Counted from the first letter of the stretch, positions 10,691-23,012 are shown. The stretch is 64,000 nt of DNA from Bacillota bacterium (GCA_021768085.1 JAETOJ010000002.1:62001-126000), one strand, 5' to 3'. Made by a program: numbers and translations. The notes: generated by a model not told the origin, from the letters alone.

Positions 10691-11578
10691 TCAGGCCCGG
10701 GGATGGGCTTTGGCGTACACGTCCCGGATCTTTTGGTTTACCACCTGGGTGTAGATCTGGGTGGCGGAGATATCCGCGTGGCCCAGCATCTCCTGGATGG
10801 ATTTCAGATCCGCCCCGTTCTCCAGCAGATGGGCAGCAAAGGAATGGCGGAGGGTATGGGGGGTGATGTCCTTCACAATCCCCGCCTTCTCCTGATAGCA
10901 TTTTACGATCTTCCAGAACCCCTGGCGGCTCATGCGCTCCCCGTTCATGTTGACAAACAGCGCCGGCTCGGCGGGATCCTCCAGCAGCTGGGGCCGCACG
11001 TCGCTGACATAGGCGGCCAGCGCCCGCACCGCCGCCTTGTAAAGGGGCACCACCCGCTCCTTGTTCCGTCCCCGGCAGCGGACAAACCCGGCGGACAGGT
11101 TGATATCCTGCGTGTCCAGGGCGATGAGCTCCGACACCCGGATGCCGGTGGCGTACAGCAGCTCCAGCATGGCCTTGTCCCGGCAGCCTTTGGCGTCCCC
11201 GATGTTGGGCTGCTCCAGAAACAGATCCACCTCCCTGTTGGTGAGGATGGCGGGCAGCTTCCGCTCAATCCGGCTGGGGGTAAAGCCTTTGGCCGGGTTG
11301 AAGCGCACAAAATGGGCGGCGGTCATATAAGTATAAAAGGACTTCAGCGACGCCACCGAGCGCACCACCGTGGCGTTGGATTTTCCCGTCTGCTCCAGGT
11401 GGTGGGCATACCGCTTCACGTCCTCCTGGGAGGTCTGGAGCAGATCCAGGCTGTCTTCGTCCGCCCAGAGGGCGAACTGGCGCACATCTCGGACATAAGA
11501 GCTGAGGGTATTGGCGGCAGCCCGCTTTTCCCGGGTCAGCCACGTCTCATAGCCCGTGATATAGTCCAATGTCCTCAA
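10691..11578 (-). CDS. xerD: site-specific tyrosine recombinase XerD
   Basis: ATGIRVSELIALDTQDINL, HTLRHSFAAHLLENGADLKSIQEMLGHADISATQIYT (R-H-R-H-Y catalytic set). Confidence 0.93.
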   Translation of the reverse strand: MRTLDYITGYETWLTREKRAAANTLSSYVRDVRQFALWADEDSLDLLQTSQEDVKRYAHHLEQTGKSNATVVRSVASLKSFYTYMTAAHFVRFNPAKGFTPSRIERKLPAILTNREVDLFLEQPNIGDAKGCRDKAMLELLYATGIRVSELIALDTQDINLSAGFVRCRGRNKERVVPLYKAAVRALAAYVSDVRPQLLEDPAEPALFVNMNGERMSRQGFWKIVKCYQEKAGIVKDITPHTLRHSFAAHLLENGADLKSIQEMLGHADISATQIYTQVVNQKIRDVYAKAHPRA

Positions 11579-11591
11579 CTCCTTTTTAAAG

Positions 11592-12221
11592 TTACGGGTT
11601 CAGCAGTCTCGCACAGACGGCGGAAAACAGAGCGGGCATCACGGTCTGCTGCAAGGCGGTAGCCAGCACCAGCAATCCCGCACAGGGGGCCAGCGCCCTG
11701 GCCCGCTCCGTCCAGTGAACGGGGGCAGAGGGCGCCCCGGGCAGACGGCTCAGGGACTGACGGAACGCGTCCGCCGCCACCACGAACAGCACCGGCACCG
11801 CCACCAGTAAGGTCATCCCAAAGGCGGCCAGCGCCGCCGCCACGCCGGGCAGATGGAACAGGCGGGCAAAGGTGGCCGCCGCAAAGGCCAGCAGGAACCC
11901 CCGCCCGCCCATCAGCAGGGGCACGCCCACCGCGCCCAGGGGAACCAGCCCCAGCAGGAACGCCGCCAGCGGCCAGCGGATCAGATCCCAAACGGTGGAC
12001 GGGAGAGACGGTTCCAGACCGCCGTCCTGTCCCGCGGCCTGGAAATATCCTTGAAGATAGTCCAGCAGTTCGCCGCTCTCCCCGCCCAAGGCAGAAAACA
12101 AAAACCCGCCCAGCGCCCCCAGCCCAAAGCAGACAGCCAGTATCGCCAGCCGGGTCACCCCGTCCCACGACGTTGCGGAGCCTATTCGTTTTCCTGTCCT
12201 GCGAACCGCCACACCCATCAC
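11592..12221 (-). CDS. spoIIM: stage II sporulation protein M-like membrane protein
   Basis: Multi-TM ~209 aa, LGLVPLGAVGVPLLMGGRGFLLAF; located next to xerD. Confidence 0.75.
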   Translation of the reverse strand: MMGVAVRRTGKRIGSATSWDGVTRLAILAVCFGLGALGGFLFSALGGESGELLDYLQGYFQAAGQDGGLEPSLPSTVWDLIRWPLAAFLLGLVPLGAVGVPLLMGGRGFLLAFAAATFARLFHLPGVAAALAAFGMTLLVAVPVLFVVAADAFRQSLSRLPGAPSAPVHWTERARALAPCAGLLVLATALQQTVMPALFSAVCARLLNP

Positions 12222-12468
12222 CCCACAGGGATACTATGGTGGCAGGACGGAATTTATGCGGAAAATCCGGACAAGGGGTGCACAACGGCGGGAAACTCCG
12301 CCCCAAAATCGGTAAGATTTATCATAAACCTCTTTTCTCGGAAACGCAAGAGGAAAGCGGAAATTTCTCTTAAATTTTTTGTTATGTCCAGTTGTTATGT
12401 ATTCTATATTATGTAAACTTGTAAAACAAGGCACCGCGTTTTTCGGTGAAAACACAGCATCTTGTGGC

Positions 12469-12513
12469 AAAAAGGGCCTCAGCTTCAAAATGTTGAAACC
12501 GAGGCCCTTTTTG
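12469..12513 (-). terminator. terminator downstream of the SCIFF maturase gene
   Basis: aaaaagggcctc ... gaggcccttttt hairpin, followed by further T tract. Confidence 0.7.
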
Positions 12514-12537
12514 CGTTTTTTCTCAAATTTTGCCGAA

Positions 12538-13920
12538 TTAGACGCGCTCCTCTGCCATACCCGCCCGGATGGCCCGCATAGCGATGGCACACTCCAGACG
12601 TTTGCGCTGCATATTGCAGCCAAACCGATTTGGTTTTTTTATGTCGCCGTTGACAAGCAGGTTGGAGGCGGAGCAGCCCCCACTGCAATAGAACCGAGCC
12701 CAACAGTCCTTGCAGTCGGGACGGGTGTAGATGTTCAGCCCTGCGAAGTTTCGGGACAGCTCCATATCAAAGGTGCCGTCGTAGAGATTGCCCAGCTTGT
12801 ACGACTCATTGCCCACGAACTGGTGGCAGGGGTAGATGTCCCCCTCCGGCGTGATGGCCACGTACTCGCATCCCGCGCCACAGCCCCGCATCCGTTTGAT
12901 CACGCAGGGCCCCTGGGACAGATCTACATTGAAGTGGAAGAAATTCACGTCGTCCCGCTTCAGCAGCTCCGCCGCCAGCCGCTCGTACTCCTCCAGGATA
13001 CCGGGCAGATCCTCCTCCCGGAAGGTGTAGTCGCAGTCCGGACCGCCCACCACCGGCTCCACCGACACGTGGCGGAAGCCTTGGTCGGCGATGTGGAGCA
13101 CATCCGCGGCAAAGTCGGCATTGTATCGGGTGAAGGTGCCCCGGAGGTAGTAGTCCTTCTCCCCCCTGCCCTCCACCAACTTCTGGAACCTGGGCAGGAT
13201 CACGTCATAGCTACCGCCCCCCGCCACGGTTTTCCGCATCCGGTCGTTGACCTCCGGCCGGCCGTCCAGGGACAGCACCGCGTTGGACATCTCCCGGTTG
13301 ATGTACTCGATGTTTTCGTCGTTGAGCAGCACGCCGTTGGTGGTGATGGTGAAGCGGAAATTTTTATTGTGCTCCTTTTCCAAGGAGCGGGCATATTCCA
13401 CCGTGGCCTTCACCGTGTCCATGGCCATCAGGGGCTCGCCGCCGAAGAAGTCCACCTCGATGTTTCGGCGGCTGCCGGAGCGCTCGATCACGAAGTCAAT
13501 GGCCTTTTTCGCCGTCTCCACATCCATGGTCATGCGGTGTCCGGTGCCGAAGTCACCGGTGGAGGCGAAGCAGTACTGGCATCGCAGGTTGCAGTCGTGG
13601 GATACGTGGAGGCACAGGGCCTTGATGGGGGCGTCCTGCTGCATCAGCGTGGCCGCGGCGGGGTCGATGTAGTTGTCCTCGGTGAACAGCAGCCCGTTTT
13701 TCTGAAGCTCCAGCAGCTCCGCCCAAGCCTCGTCCACCACCTCAGGGGTGTACTGGGACAGCTTGCCGTAGAGCTCCTGGGGACAGGTATCCGCCAGGGG
13801 GCCGTCCAGCAGGGTCAGGACGTCATAGGCGGTTTTGTCCAGCACGTGGACGGCACCGCTGTTGACGTCCACCGCCACAGGCACCCCCAGGCAGACGAAT
13901 GTATGAACCATTCCGGTCAA
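12538..13920 (-). CDS. scfB: radical SAM peptide maturase for SCIFF (thioether cross-link forming)
   Basis: LHVSHDCNLRCQYCFASTGDFG (CxxxCxxC), SPASM-type Cys-rich C-terminus (GCGAGCEYVAITPEGDIYPCHQF, CKDCWARFYCSGGC); directly downstream of SCIFF peptide gene. Confidence 0.93.
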   Translation of the reverse strand: MTGMVHTFVCLGVPVAVDVNSGAVHVLDKTAYDVLTLLDGPLADTCPQELYGKLSQYTPEVVDEAWAELLELQKNGLLFTEDNYIDPAAATLMQQDAPIKALCLHVSHDCNLRCQYCFASTGDFGTGHRMTMDVETAKKAIDFVIERSGSRRNIEVDFFGGEPLMAMDTVKATVEYARSLEKEHNKNFRFTITTNGVLLNDENIEYINREMSNAVLSLDGRPEVNDRMRKTVAGGGSYDVILPRFQKLVEGRGEKDYYLRGTFTRYNADFAADVLHIADQGFRHVSVEPVVGGPDCDYTFREEDLPGILEEYERLAAELLKRDDVNFFHFNVDLSQGPCVIKRMRGCGAGCEYVAITPEGDIYPCHQFVGNESYKLGNLYDGTFDMELSRNFAGLNIYTRPDCKDCWARFYCSGGCSASNLLVNGDIKKPNRFGCNMQRKRLECAIAMRAIRAGMAEERV

Positions 13921-13938
13921 CCTTCCTTTCGTGCGCAG

Positions 13939-13967
13939 AAAAAGGGTGGGAGGCTCCCACCCTTTCC
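13939..13967 (-). terminator. hairpin between SCIFF peptide gene and maturase gene
   Basis: aaagggtgggag-g-ctcccacccttt perfect inverted repeat with 1-nt centre. Confidence 0.6.
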
Positions 13968-13987
13968 AGCGCGCTGTGTATTTGGAA

Positions 13988-14131
13988 TTACTTCTTGTTC
14001 TCGCACTTCTGGTTGGCCACGGTGCAAGAGGTCTTGCAGGCGGACTGGCAAGAGGTCTGGCACTCGCCGCAGCCGCCGTGGGCGGCGCTCTGCTTCAGAG
14101 TGGCGCCGTTCAGCGTCTGAATGTGGGTCAT
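13988..14131 (-). CDS. scfA: six-cysteine peptide SCIFF
   Basis: 47-aa MTHIQTLNGATLKQSAAHGGCGECQTSCQSACKTSCTVANQKCENKK; Cys spacing characteristic of SCIFF. Confidence 0.95.
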   Translation of the reverse strand: MTHIQTLNGATLKQSAAHGGCGECQTSCQSACKTSCTVANQKCENKK

Positions 14132-14335
14132 GGGTATCTCCCTCCGTTTCAACTGATCTGCGTCAATGCCGCTGCTTCGCACAGCAACTGGACGTATTAT
14201 AGCATATTCCTTTTCTAAATTCAATATGGCGGCGGCTTTTTCTTTTCTTCGACTTTTTAAGCGCACCTGCGTCGGCTTTTGCATAGTATGGAGTGGCAGC
14301 CAATGCCAGACTAACATTCAAGGAGGTTCATTCAC

Positions 14336-14791
14336 TTGAATTCCGATGGAACTACCTCCCGCCCCTGTGGGGACGCCTGCGGCACCATGCCGTCCTGCGC
14401 CCCTCTGGCGGTACCATATGTACCTTTTCAGCAGCAGGGCAGCCAGAAATACAGCCAGGCCGACGCTCTGGCCAACGGCACCCTGTTTCCCGGGCTGAAC
14501 CTTCCCTTCCACCTGAAGGCGGACGCCAGCCAGCTGCCCGATAACCATTCCACCCAGCTTCAGGCCCTGTTTTTTGTGGTCACCGAGCTGGGGATGTATT
14601 TGGATACCCACAAAGATGACGCGGAGGCCTTTCAGCTGTTCCGCCAGTACGCGGAGCTGGCCAAGGAGGGCAAACGCCGCTATGAGGAGATGCACGGCCC
14701 GCTGACCCAGCTCAGCGCCGGGCAGGAGGCCGCCTATCGCTGGCTGGACGATCCCTGGCCCTGGGAGCTTCAGGAAGGAGGCGCCAACTGA
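14336..14791 (+). CDS. spore coat CotJA-CotJB fusion-like protein
   Basis: CotJA-like N-part (YVPFQQQGSQKYSQADALANGTLFPGLNLPF) followed by CotJB-like part (LQALFFVVTELGMYLDTHKDDAEAFQLFRQYAEL...YGPLTQ-like GPLTQ...WLDDPWPWEL); TTG start after aaggagg. Confidence 0.8.
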   Translation: MNSDGTTSRPCGDACGTMPSCAPLAVPYVPFQQQGSQKYSQADALANGTLFPGLNLPFHLKADASQLPDNHSTQLQALFFVVTELGMYLDTHKDDAEAFQLFRQYAELAKEGKRRYEEMHGPLTQLSAGQEAAYRWLDDPWPWELQEGGAN

Positions 14792-15387
14792 TGTTTGTCT
14801 ATGAGAAAAAGCTGCAATATCCGGTTCGGATCAAGAACAGCAATCCAAAGCTGGCCTCCGTGATCATCTCTCAGTACGGTGGACCGGATGGCGAGTTGGG
14901 CGCCTCCCTGCGTTATCTGTCCCAGCGGTATTCCATGCCTTATCCCGAGCTGAAGGGGCTGCTCACCGATATCGGCACTGAGGAACTGGGCCATCTGGAG
15001 ATGGTCGGCACCCTGGTGCACCAGCTCACCCGGAACCTCAGCGACAGCCAGATCAAAACCGCCGGCTTTGACGCATACTTTGTGGATCACACCACCGGCG
15101 TATACCCGCAGTTTGCCTCTGGCTATCCCTGGTCTGCCTCCACTATGCAGGTCACCGGGGACGTTATCGCAGATTTGACCGAGGATCTGGCAGCAGAGCA
15201 GAAAGCCCGCCTCACCTACGATAACATTCTTCGTCTGTCCGACGATCCGGATGTGAATGATGTGATCCGCTTTTTACGTGAGCGGGAAATCGTCCACTTC
15301 CAGCGGTTCGGCGAGGCCATTGAGCTGGCCAAACAGAGGCTTGATCAGAAAAATATCTACTTTACCAACCCGGCCTTTGACAAGTAA
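14791..15387 (+). CDS. cotJC: spore coat protein CotJC / manganese catalase family
   Basis: MFVYEKKLQYPVRIKNSNPKLASVIISQYGGPDGELGASLRYLSQRY...GTEELGHLEMVGTLV; ...REIVHFQRFGEA. Confidence 0.93.
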   Translation: MFVYEKKLQYPVRIKNSNPKLASVIISQYGGPDGELGASLRYLSQRYSMPYPELKGLLTDIGTEELGHLEMVGTLVHQLTRNLSDSQIKTAGFDAYFVDHTTGVYPQFASGYPWSASTMQVTGDVIADLTEDLAAEQKARLTYDNILRLSDDPDVNDVIRFLREREIVHFQRFGEAIELAKQRLDQKNIYFTNPAFDK

Positions 15388-15407
15388 GGGAACTAAAAAT
15401 TTTAATA

Positions 15408-15449
15408 AATCCCAGTATCCCAGTCAGAAATGTCTGGGATACTGGGATT
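15408..15449 (+). terminator. terminator of cotJ operon
   Basis: 16-bp perfect arms aatcccagtatcccag / ctgggatactgggatt. Confidence 0.65.
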
Positions 15450-15536
15450 ATTCCGTTTTCTGGAACATATTCAGCAATTATATACAATATAATCTTATGA
15501 TAAGCCCGCTGCCTTGGGAGTTTTTTTGCGAAAATG

Positions 15537-15565
15537 TTGACAAACTGTGAATGAACAGCTATAAT
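15537..15565 (+). promoter_or_regulatory. sigma-A-type promoter for the AtoE-like transporter
   Basis: TTGACA - 17 bp - TATAAT exact consensus, upstream of ATG 15628. Confidence 0.8.
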
Positions 15566-15627
15566 AAGCCCGTTGAGATTCACGGTTCAGTTGTCTAATC
15601 TATCGAAGAAAGAGAGGGTAAACTTTT

Positions 15628-17079
15628 ATGCTGAAAAAGTTTTCCAACGGCTGCGTTCGGGTCATGAACCGCTGGCTACCCGACCCGTTCCTGTTCGCCA
15701 TCATCCTGACCATCGTGGTGTTTATCGCCGCCATGATCGGCACATGGCAGAACCCCATCGAGCTGGTTTGGGCTTGGGCCGGTAAGGGCGGCACCGGCGA
15801 CGGTATGTGGGGTCTGCTGGCGTTCTCCATGCAGATGGCCCTGGTGCTGGTGCTGGGCTCTGCCCTGGCCTCCGCCAAGATTTGTAAGAAGATCCTCGCC
15901 TCCATTGCCAGCCTGGCTAAGAACAAGATGAGCGCCATCGTGGTTGTCACCGTGGTGTCCACCATCTGCTGCTGGCTGAACTGGGGCTTTGGCTTGATCG
16001 TGGGCGCCCTGCTGGCCAAGGAAGTGGCCCGCCGTGTCCGTGACCTGGACTATCCCCTGCTCATTGCCTCCGCCTACTCCGGCTTCGTAATCTGGCACGC
16101 CGGCCTGTCCGGCTCCATTCCCCTGCAGATGTCCGGCGGCAAGCAGTTCGGCGATTACTTCTATTCCGCTGACCTGACCCAGACCATTCTGCACCCCATG
16201 AACATTATTATGTGCCTGGTGGTTCTGGTAGGTATGCCCTTCCTCAACTACGCCATGCACCCTGACAAGGATCACACCATCACCGTGGATCCCAACCTGC
16301 TGGTGGACGAGGCAGAGAAGGAATACAAGATTGAAACTCCCGCCGAGAAGATCGAGCACAGCAAGATCTTGTGGGCCATCATCCTCATCATGGGCTTTGT
16401 TTACATCGTGCTATTCTTCATCCGCGTGGGTGCAGCCAAGTTGGATCTGAACGCCGTCAACGCCATCTTCCTGTTCCTGGGCCTGTTGGCTCACGGTGAC
16501 CTGCGTAAGTATGTGGACGCCATCGGCGACGCTGCCGGCGGCGCCGCCGGCGTGCTGCTCCAGTTCCCCTTCTATGCCGGTATTATGGGCCTGATGGTGG
16601 CACAGAATGCCGACGGCGTGTCCCTGGCCAAGATCATTGCCCAGTTCTTCACCAACATTTCCACTGATATCACCTTCCCCATGTGGACCTTCCTCTCCGG
16701 CGGCATCATCAACTTCTTTGTGCCCTCCGGCGGCGGCCAGTGGGCAGTTCAGGGCCCCATCGTTATGCCTGCCGCCACCGGCATCCTGGAGAAGATGGGC
16801 ACCGCCGCTGTGTTCACCTTCGACGAGGCAAAGAAGGCCTATCTGCTGGATCCCAACAGCGCCACTTATGCTCAGGCCATGGGTTACTATGGCCGGGCCG
16901 CCATGGGCATTGCCTGGGGCGATCAGTGGACCAACATGATTCAGCCCTTCTGGGCCCTCCCCGCCCTGGGTGTGGCCGGCCTGAAAGCCAAGGATATCAT
17001 GGGCTATCTGGTTGTGGTGCTGCTGTTCACCGGTCTGGTTGCCATTCTGGGCTTCCTGGCCTGGGGCCTGCTGTTCTGA
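15628..17079 (+). CDS. short-chain fatty acid transporter family (AtoE/TIGR00366-like)
   Basis: 483 aa multi-TM; MNRWLPDPFLFAIILTIVVF; CWLNWGFGLIVGALLAKEVAR; FFVPSGGGQWAVQGPIVMPA. Confidence 0.88.
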   Translation: MLKKFSNGCVRVMNRWLPDPFLFAIILTIVVFIAAMIGTWQNPIELVWAWAGKGGTGDGMWGLLAFSMQMALVLVLGSALASAKICKKILASIASLAKNKMSAIVVVTVVSTICCWLNWGFGLIVGALLAKEVARRVRDLDYPLLIASAYSGFVIWHAGLSGSIPLQMSGGKQFGDYFYSADLTQTILHPMNIIMCLVVLVGMPFLNYAMHPDKDHTITVDPNLLVDEAEKEYKIETPAEKIEHSKILWAIILIMGFVYIVLFFIRVGAAKLDLNAVNAIFLFLGLLAHGDLRKYVDAIGDAAGGAAGVLLQFPFYAGIMGLMVAQNADGVSLAKIIAQFFTNISTDITFPMWTFLSGGIINFFVPSGGGQWAVQGPIVMPAATGILEKMGTAAVFTFDEAKKAYLLDPNSATYAQAMGYYGRAAMGIAWGDQWTNMIQPFWALPALGVAGLKAKDIMGYLVVVLLFTGLVAILGFLAWGLLF

Positions 17080-17108
17080 GTCAGGCTGCGCATAACCGTA
17101 AATCTCCG

Positions 17109-17142
17109 AAAAAGCCCGCTCCGGTGTTGGAGCGGGCTTTTC
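17109..17142 (+). terminator. terminator downstream of transporter
   Basis: aaaagcccgctcc-ggtgtt-ggagcgggctttt. Confidence 0.75.
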
Positions 17143-17152
17143 TCGTACCTAT

Positions 17153-17908
17153 TCAGTTCTCCCAGCTCTCCCCGGTGGCATAGTCAATGGAGATCCCGGG
17201 CTGGACATTGTAGACATACACGTTGAAGCAGAGCCCCTCTCCCTCGTCCTCCACGGAAAACGCCTCCAGCTTTACCCCGGAGGCCAGCAGGTTTTTCCCC
17301 TCAAATACAGGGGTCACCCGGTAGAGCACGTGGTTTCCCGTCTCCTCCACGTAGTCGTCCACCATGTTCTCAAAGGGGAGCATCCCTTCCACATTCATGT
17401 ACCGCGTCCCAGTGATCAGGTTCTGCTTGTTGGCGTTCTCCCCCGCTAACTGGTAGCCGATCAGGTGGCAGCGGTTATAGAGGTACTTGCCGTCCACGCA
17501 GTCATATTTTACCGTCTGCCACCCGGAGGGCTTCACCTGTCCGATGTCGCCCCGGGGCTCGGTGGGCATGATATCCAAACAGATGTTGGCATATGCCACC
17601 CCGCATCGGCCCAGGTAGTCCAGCTCGCTGTAGGTCTCAAAGGGCTCCAGCGTCAGATCCGACCCGTCAAACTCTGGCCAGTTGTCGTTGAGCACCACAT
17701 AGGGATCGCCGGAGTAGTCCGGGATCTCCTCCATGGAGACAGGCGGCTCCTTGAGCCCCAACTCCACCAGCAGATTATCCAGCGTCAGCGAACCCTTGAA
17801 AAACAGCCCCGCCGCGGTGACCACTACAATCACCGCCAGCGCGATCAGCAAAATCACGATCAGCCGCTCCCGGGTCAGCCAGGACCGCCGCTCCGTGCGG
17901 GCGCTCAT
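17153..17908 (-). CDS. DNA/RNA non-specific endonuclease-like protein with N-terminal membrane anchor
   Basis: YNRCHLIGYQLAGENANKQNLITGTRYMNVEGMLPFENMVDDYV (EndA/NucA-type core) after one TM helix. Confidence 0.82.
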   Translation of the reverse strand: MSARTERRSWLTRERLIVILLIALAVIVVVTAAGLFFKGSLTLDNLLVELGLKEPPVSMEEIPDYSGDPYVVLNDNWPEFDGSDLTLEPFETYSELDYLGRCGVAYANICLDIMPTEPRGDIGQVKPSGWQTVKYDCVDGKYLYNRCHLIGYQLAGENANKQNLITGTRYMNVEGMLPFENMVDDYVEETGNHVLYRVTPVFEGKNLLASGVKLEAFSVEDEGEGLCFNVYVYNVQPGISIDYATGESWEN

Positions 17909-17964
17909 CCTCCACCCTCCCCAGAGCGGGCCCAAAAGTTTTTAGCCATGGGTCTCCCCCTCTC

Positions 17965-20653
<2,689 letters not shown>

Positions 20654-20700
20654 ACAGTCACCTCCATAGTCACTGTATGCGCAAAACAGCTCGGCCTATG

Positions 20701-21954
20701 TCACTCCCGCAGCAGCTCCTCCGCCGCCAGCATCACGCCGGTCTTGCCCGACTCATAGGTGAGCCCGCCCTGTAGATAGACTGTGTAGGGCTCCCGCATG
20801 GGCGCGTCGGCGGACAGCTCGATGGACGCCCCCTGGATGAAGGCCCCCGCGGCCATAATGACCTGGCTGTCGTACCCCGGCATATCCCAGGGCTCCGGAG
20901 TGACGTAGGAGTCCACTGGGGCCCCGGACTGGATGCCCTTACAGAACCGCTTCACCGCCTCCGGGTTCTTCAGGTGGATCATCTGAATGATATCATGGCG
21001 GATCGCGTCGGATGGCGGATCCGCTTCATAGTCCAGCAGCTCCATGAGTCGGGCGGCAAACACCGCTGTTTTCATCGCCTGGGCCACCGTATGAGGGGCC
21101 AGAAACAGCCCCTGGTACAGCAGACGGTTATTTCCCAGGGTGGCCCCGCACTCCCGGCCGATCCCCGGGCAGGTGAGCCGCATGGCCGCCCCCTCGATCA
21201 GATCCCGCCGGCCGGCAATGTAGGCCCCGGTGGGGGCCAGCCCGCCACCGGGATTTTTGATCAGCGAGCCCACCACCAGATCGGCCCCCACATGGGTGGG
21301 CTCCTGTTCCTCTACAAACTCTCCGTAGCAGTTATCCACCAGTATGGCGGCATTCGGGTTATTTTTCCGCACAATGGCGCACAGCTCCCCGATCTGCGCC
21401 ACCGACAGGGACGCCCGGGTAGCGTACCCCCGGGAGCGCTGGATCAGCACCGCCTTCACCCGGGGATCCCGCACCGCTTTCGCCAGCCCCGCGGGGTCAG
21501 GGGCATCGTCCACCAGCTCCACCTGGCGGTACTCCACGCCGTAGTCCTTCAGGGAGCCGTGGCCCTTGTCCACCGCTCCCACCACCCCCAGCAGGGTGTC
21601 GTAGGGCGCGCCCACCGCAGACACCAGCACGTCCCCCGCCTTCAGCGCCCCGAACAGGGCGCAGGCGATGGCGTGGGTACCGTTGACAAATTGCAGCCGC
21701 ACCAGGGCGTCCTCCGTGCCGAACAGATCGGCGTAGATCTCGTCCAGCTTGTCCCGGCCCAGGTCGTCGTAGCCGTAGCCGGTGGTGCCGGCAAAATAGC
21801 TCTCCGCCACTCGGTGCTTCTGAAACGCCGCCAACACCCGGCGGCTGTTGGCCTGGGCAATGGTGTCAATCCGGGCAAACTGCCCGCCCAGCTCCCGCTC
21901 CGCCCGATCCGACAGCGCCAGGACGCGCTCTGATATCTGTAAAGGAAAGTCCAT
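20701..21954 (-). CDS. methionine gamma-lyase family / 'aluminium resistance' PLP enzyme
   Basis: QKHRVAESYFAGTTGYGYDDLGRDKLDEIYADLFGTEDALVRLQFVNGTHAIACALFG; VQRSRGYATR-like IQRSRGYATRASLSV. Confidence 0.9.
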   Translation of the reverse strand: MDFPLQISERVLALSDRAERELGGQFARIDTIAQANSRRVLAAFQKHRVAESYFAGTTGYGYDDLGRDKLDEIYADLFGTEDALVRLQFVNGTHAIACALFGALKAGDVLVSAVGAPYDTLLGVVGAVDKGHGSLKDYGVEYRQVELVDDAPDPAGLAKAVRDPRVKAVLIQRSRGYATRASLSVAQIGELCAIVRKNNPNAAILVDNCYGEFVEEQEPTHVGADLVVGSLIKNPGGGLAPTGAYIAGRRDLIEGAAMRLTCPGIGRECGATLGNNRLLYQGLFLAPHTVAQAMKTAVFAARLMELLDYEADPPSDAIRHDIIQMIHLKNPEAVKRFCKGIQSGAPVDSYVTPEPWDMPGYDSQVIMAAGAFIQGASIELSADAPMREPYTVYLQGGLTYESGKTGVMLAAEELLRE

Positions 21955-21984
21955 TGACTGTTACCGTCCTATCTCGTATTTCTT

Positions 21985-22983
21985 CTACTTCTTTAGCTTG
22001 CTGGAGGCAAAAGCCGCCGTCAGCTCGGCACAGGCCCGCACATCCCCCAGATCCACCATCTCAGTGGGTGTGTGGGTATAGCGGCACGGGATCGAAATGC
22101 CTCCCGCGTACACGCCGCTCCGGGTGGCCTGCATGGGCCCCGCGTCGGTGCCCCCCATCTGAAGCACATCCCGCTGGGCCGGGATTCCCCGTTCCGCCGC
22201 CAGCCCCATGAGCCGTTCCACCAGCTCGGGCGGGCAGATCACGGAGCGATCCATCACCTTCACCGCCGCCCCCTTGCCGCACAGGCTGCTGGCCTGATGC
22301 TTGCTCCCCGGCTCATCGTCCGCCCCGGTGACGTCCACCGCGATACCGTAGTCCGGGTCGATGGCCCAGGCAGCGGTTTTTGCCCCCCGGCAGCCCACCT
22401 CCTCCTGGGTGGAGAACACAAAATACAGGTCGTTATCCGTCTCCTCCAGCCGTTCCATGGCCATCAGCAGCACAAGGCAGGCGATCCGGTCGTCCAGGTA
22501 GGGGGAGATCACCCTGCCCGCCGCCTGGCGGACGGGGGTGTCATACACCAACGCATCCCCCACCTGGATTAGCTTTTTGGCTTCCTCCCCATCCGCCGCG
22601 CCAATGTCGATGAACAGGTCGCTCACCTTCAGCTTGTCCAGATCCGCATCGCCCTTGACGCAGATCAGACCGCAGGTTCCATTTTGAAAGCGCACCGGGG
22701 CATAGACCACTTCTTTGGCGCCCACACCTCCCAGGGCCCCCACCCGGACAAACCCCTTCTCGTCGATGTGGGTGGCCACCAGCCCAATGGAGTCCATGTG
22801 GGCGGAGAACATCACTCGGGGGCCGCCCCCCTTCTTGTGGCAGATCAGGTTTCCCATCACATCCCGGGTGATCTCGTCCACAAATGGCGCGGCCAGCTGC
22901 TCAATTACCTGGGAAATCTCGTGCTCACAGCCGGAGGGCCCAAAGGCGGACACCAGCTGCTCCAGTGTTTTAATCAGTTCCAT
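21985..22983 (-). CDS. M42 family metallopeptidase (paralog 1)
   Basis: FSAHMDSIGLVATHI, YLDDRIACLVLL, STQEEVGCRGAKTAAW, TDAGPMQATRSGVYAGGISIPCRYTHTPTEMVDLGDV. Confidence 0.93.
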   Translation of the reverse strand: MELIKTLEQLVSAFGPSGCEHEISQVIEQLAAPFVDEITRDVMGNLICHKKGGGPRVMFSAHMDSIGLVATHIDEKGFVRVGALGGVGAKEVVYAPVRFQNGTCGLICVKGDADLDKLKVSDLFIDIGAADGEEAKKLIQVGDALVYDTPVRQAAGRVISPYLDDRIACLVLLMAMERLEETDNDLYFVFSTQEEVGCRGAKTAAWAIDPDYGIAVDVTGADDEPGSKHQASSLCGKGAAVKVMDRSVICPPELVERLMGLAAERGIPAQRDVLQMGGTDAGPMQATRSGVYAGGISIPCRYTHTPTEMVDLGDVRACAELTAAFASSKLKK

Positions 22984-23012
22984 GTCTATTTCCTCCTATC
23001 AGCCTAAGGCTG

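Noticed and set aside
10691-11578. Tyrosine recombinase as evidence of an integrated element
   Set aside because: Motifs and neighbourhood (spoIIM) fit housekeeping XerD; no att repeats or phage genes nearby.
12379-14202. 607-aa plus-strand ORF
   Set aside because: Runs antisense through SCIFF maturase and the SCIFF peptide, both unequivocal.
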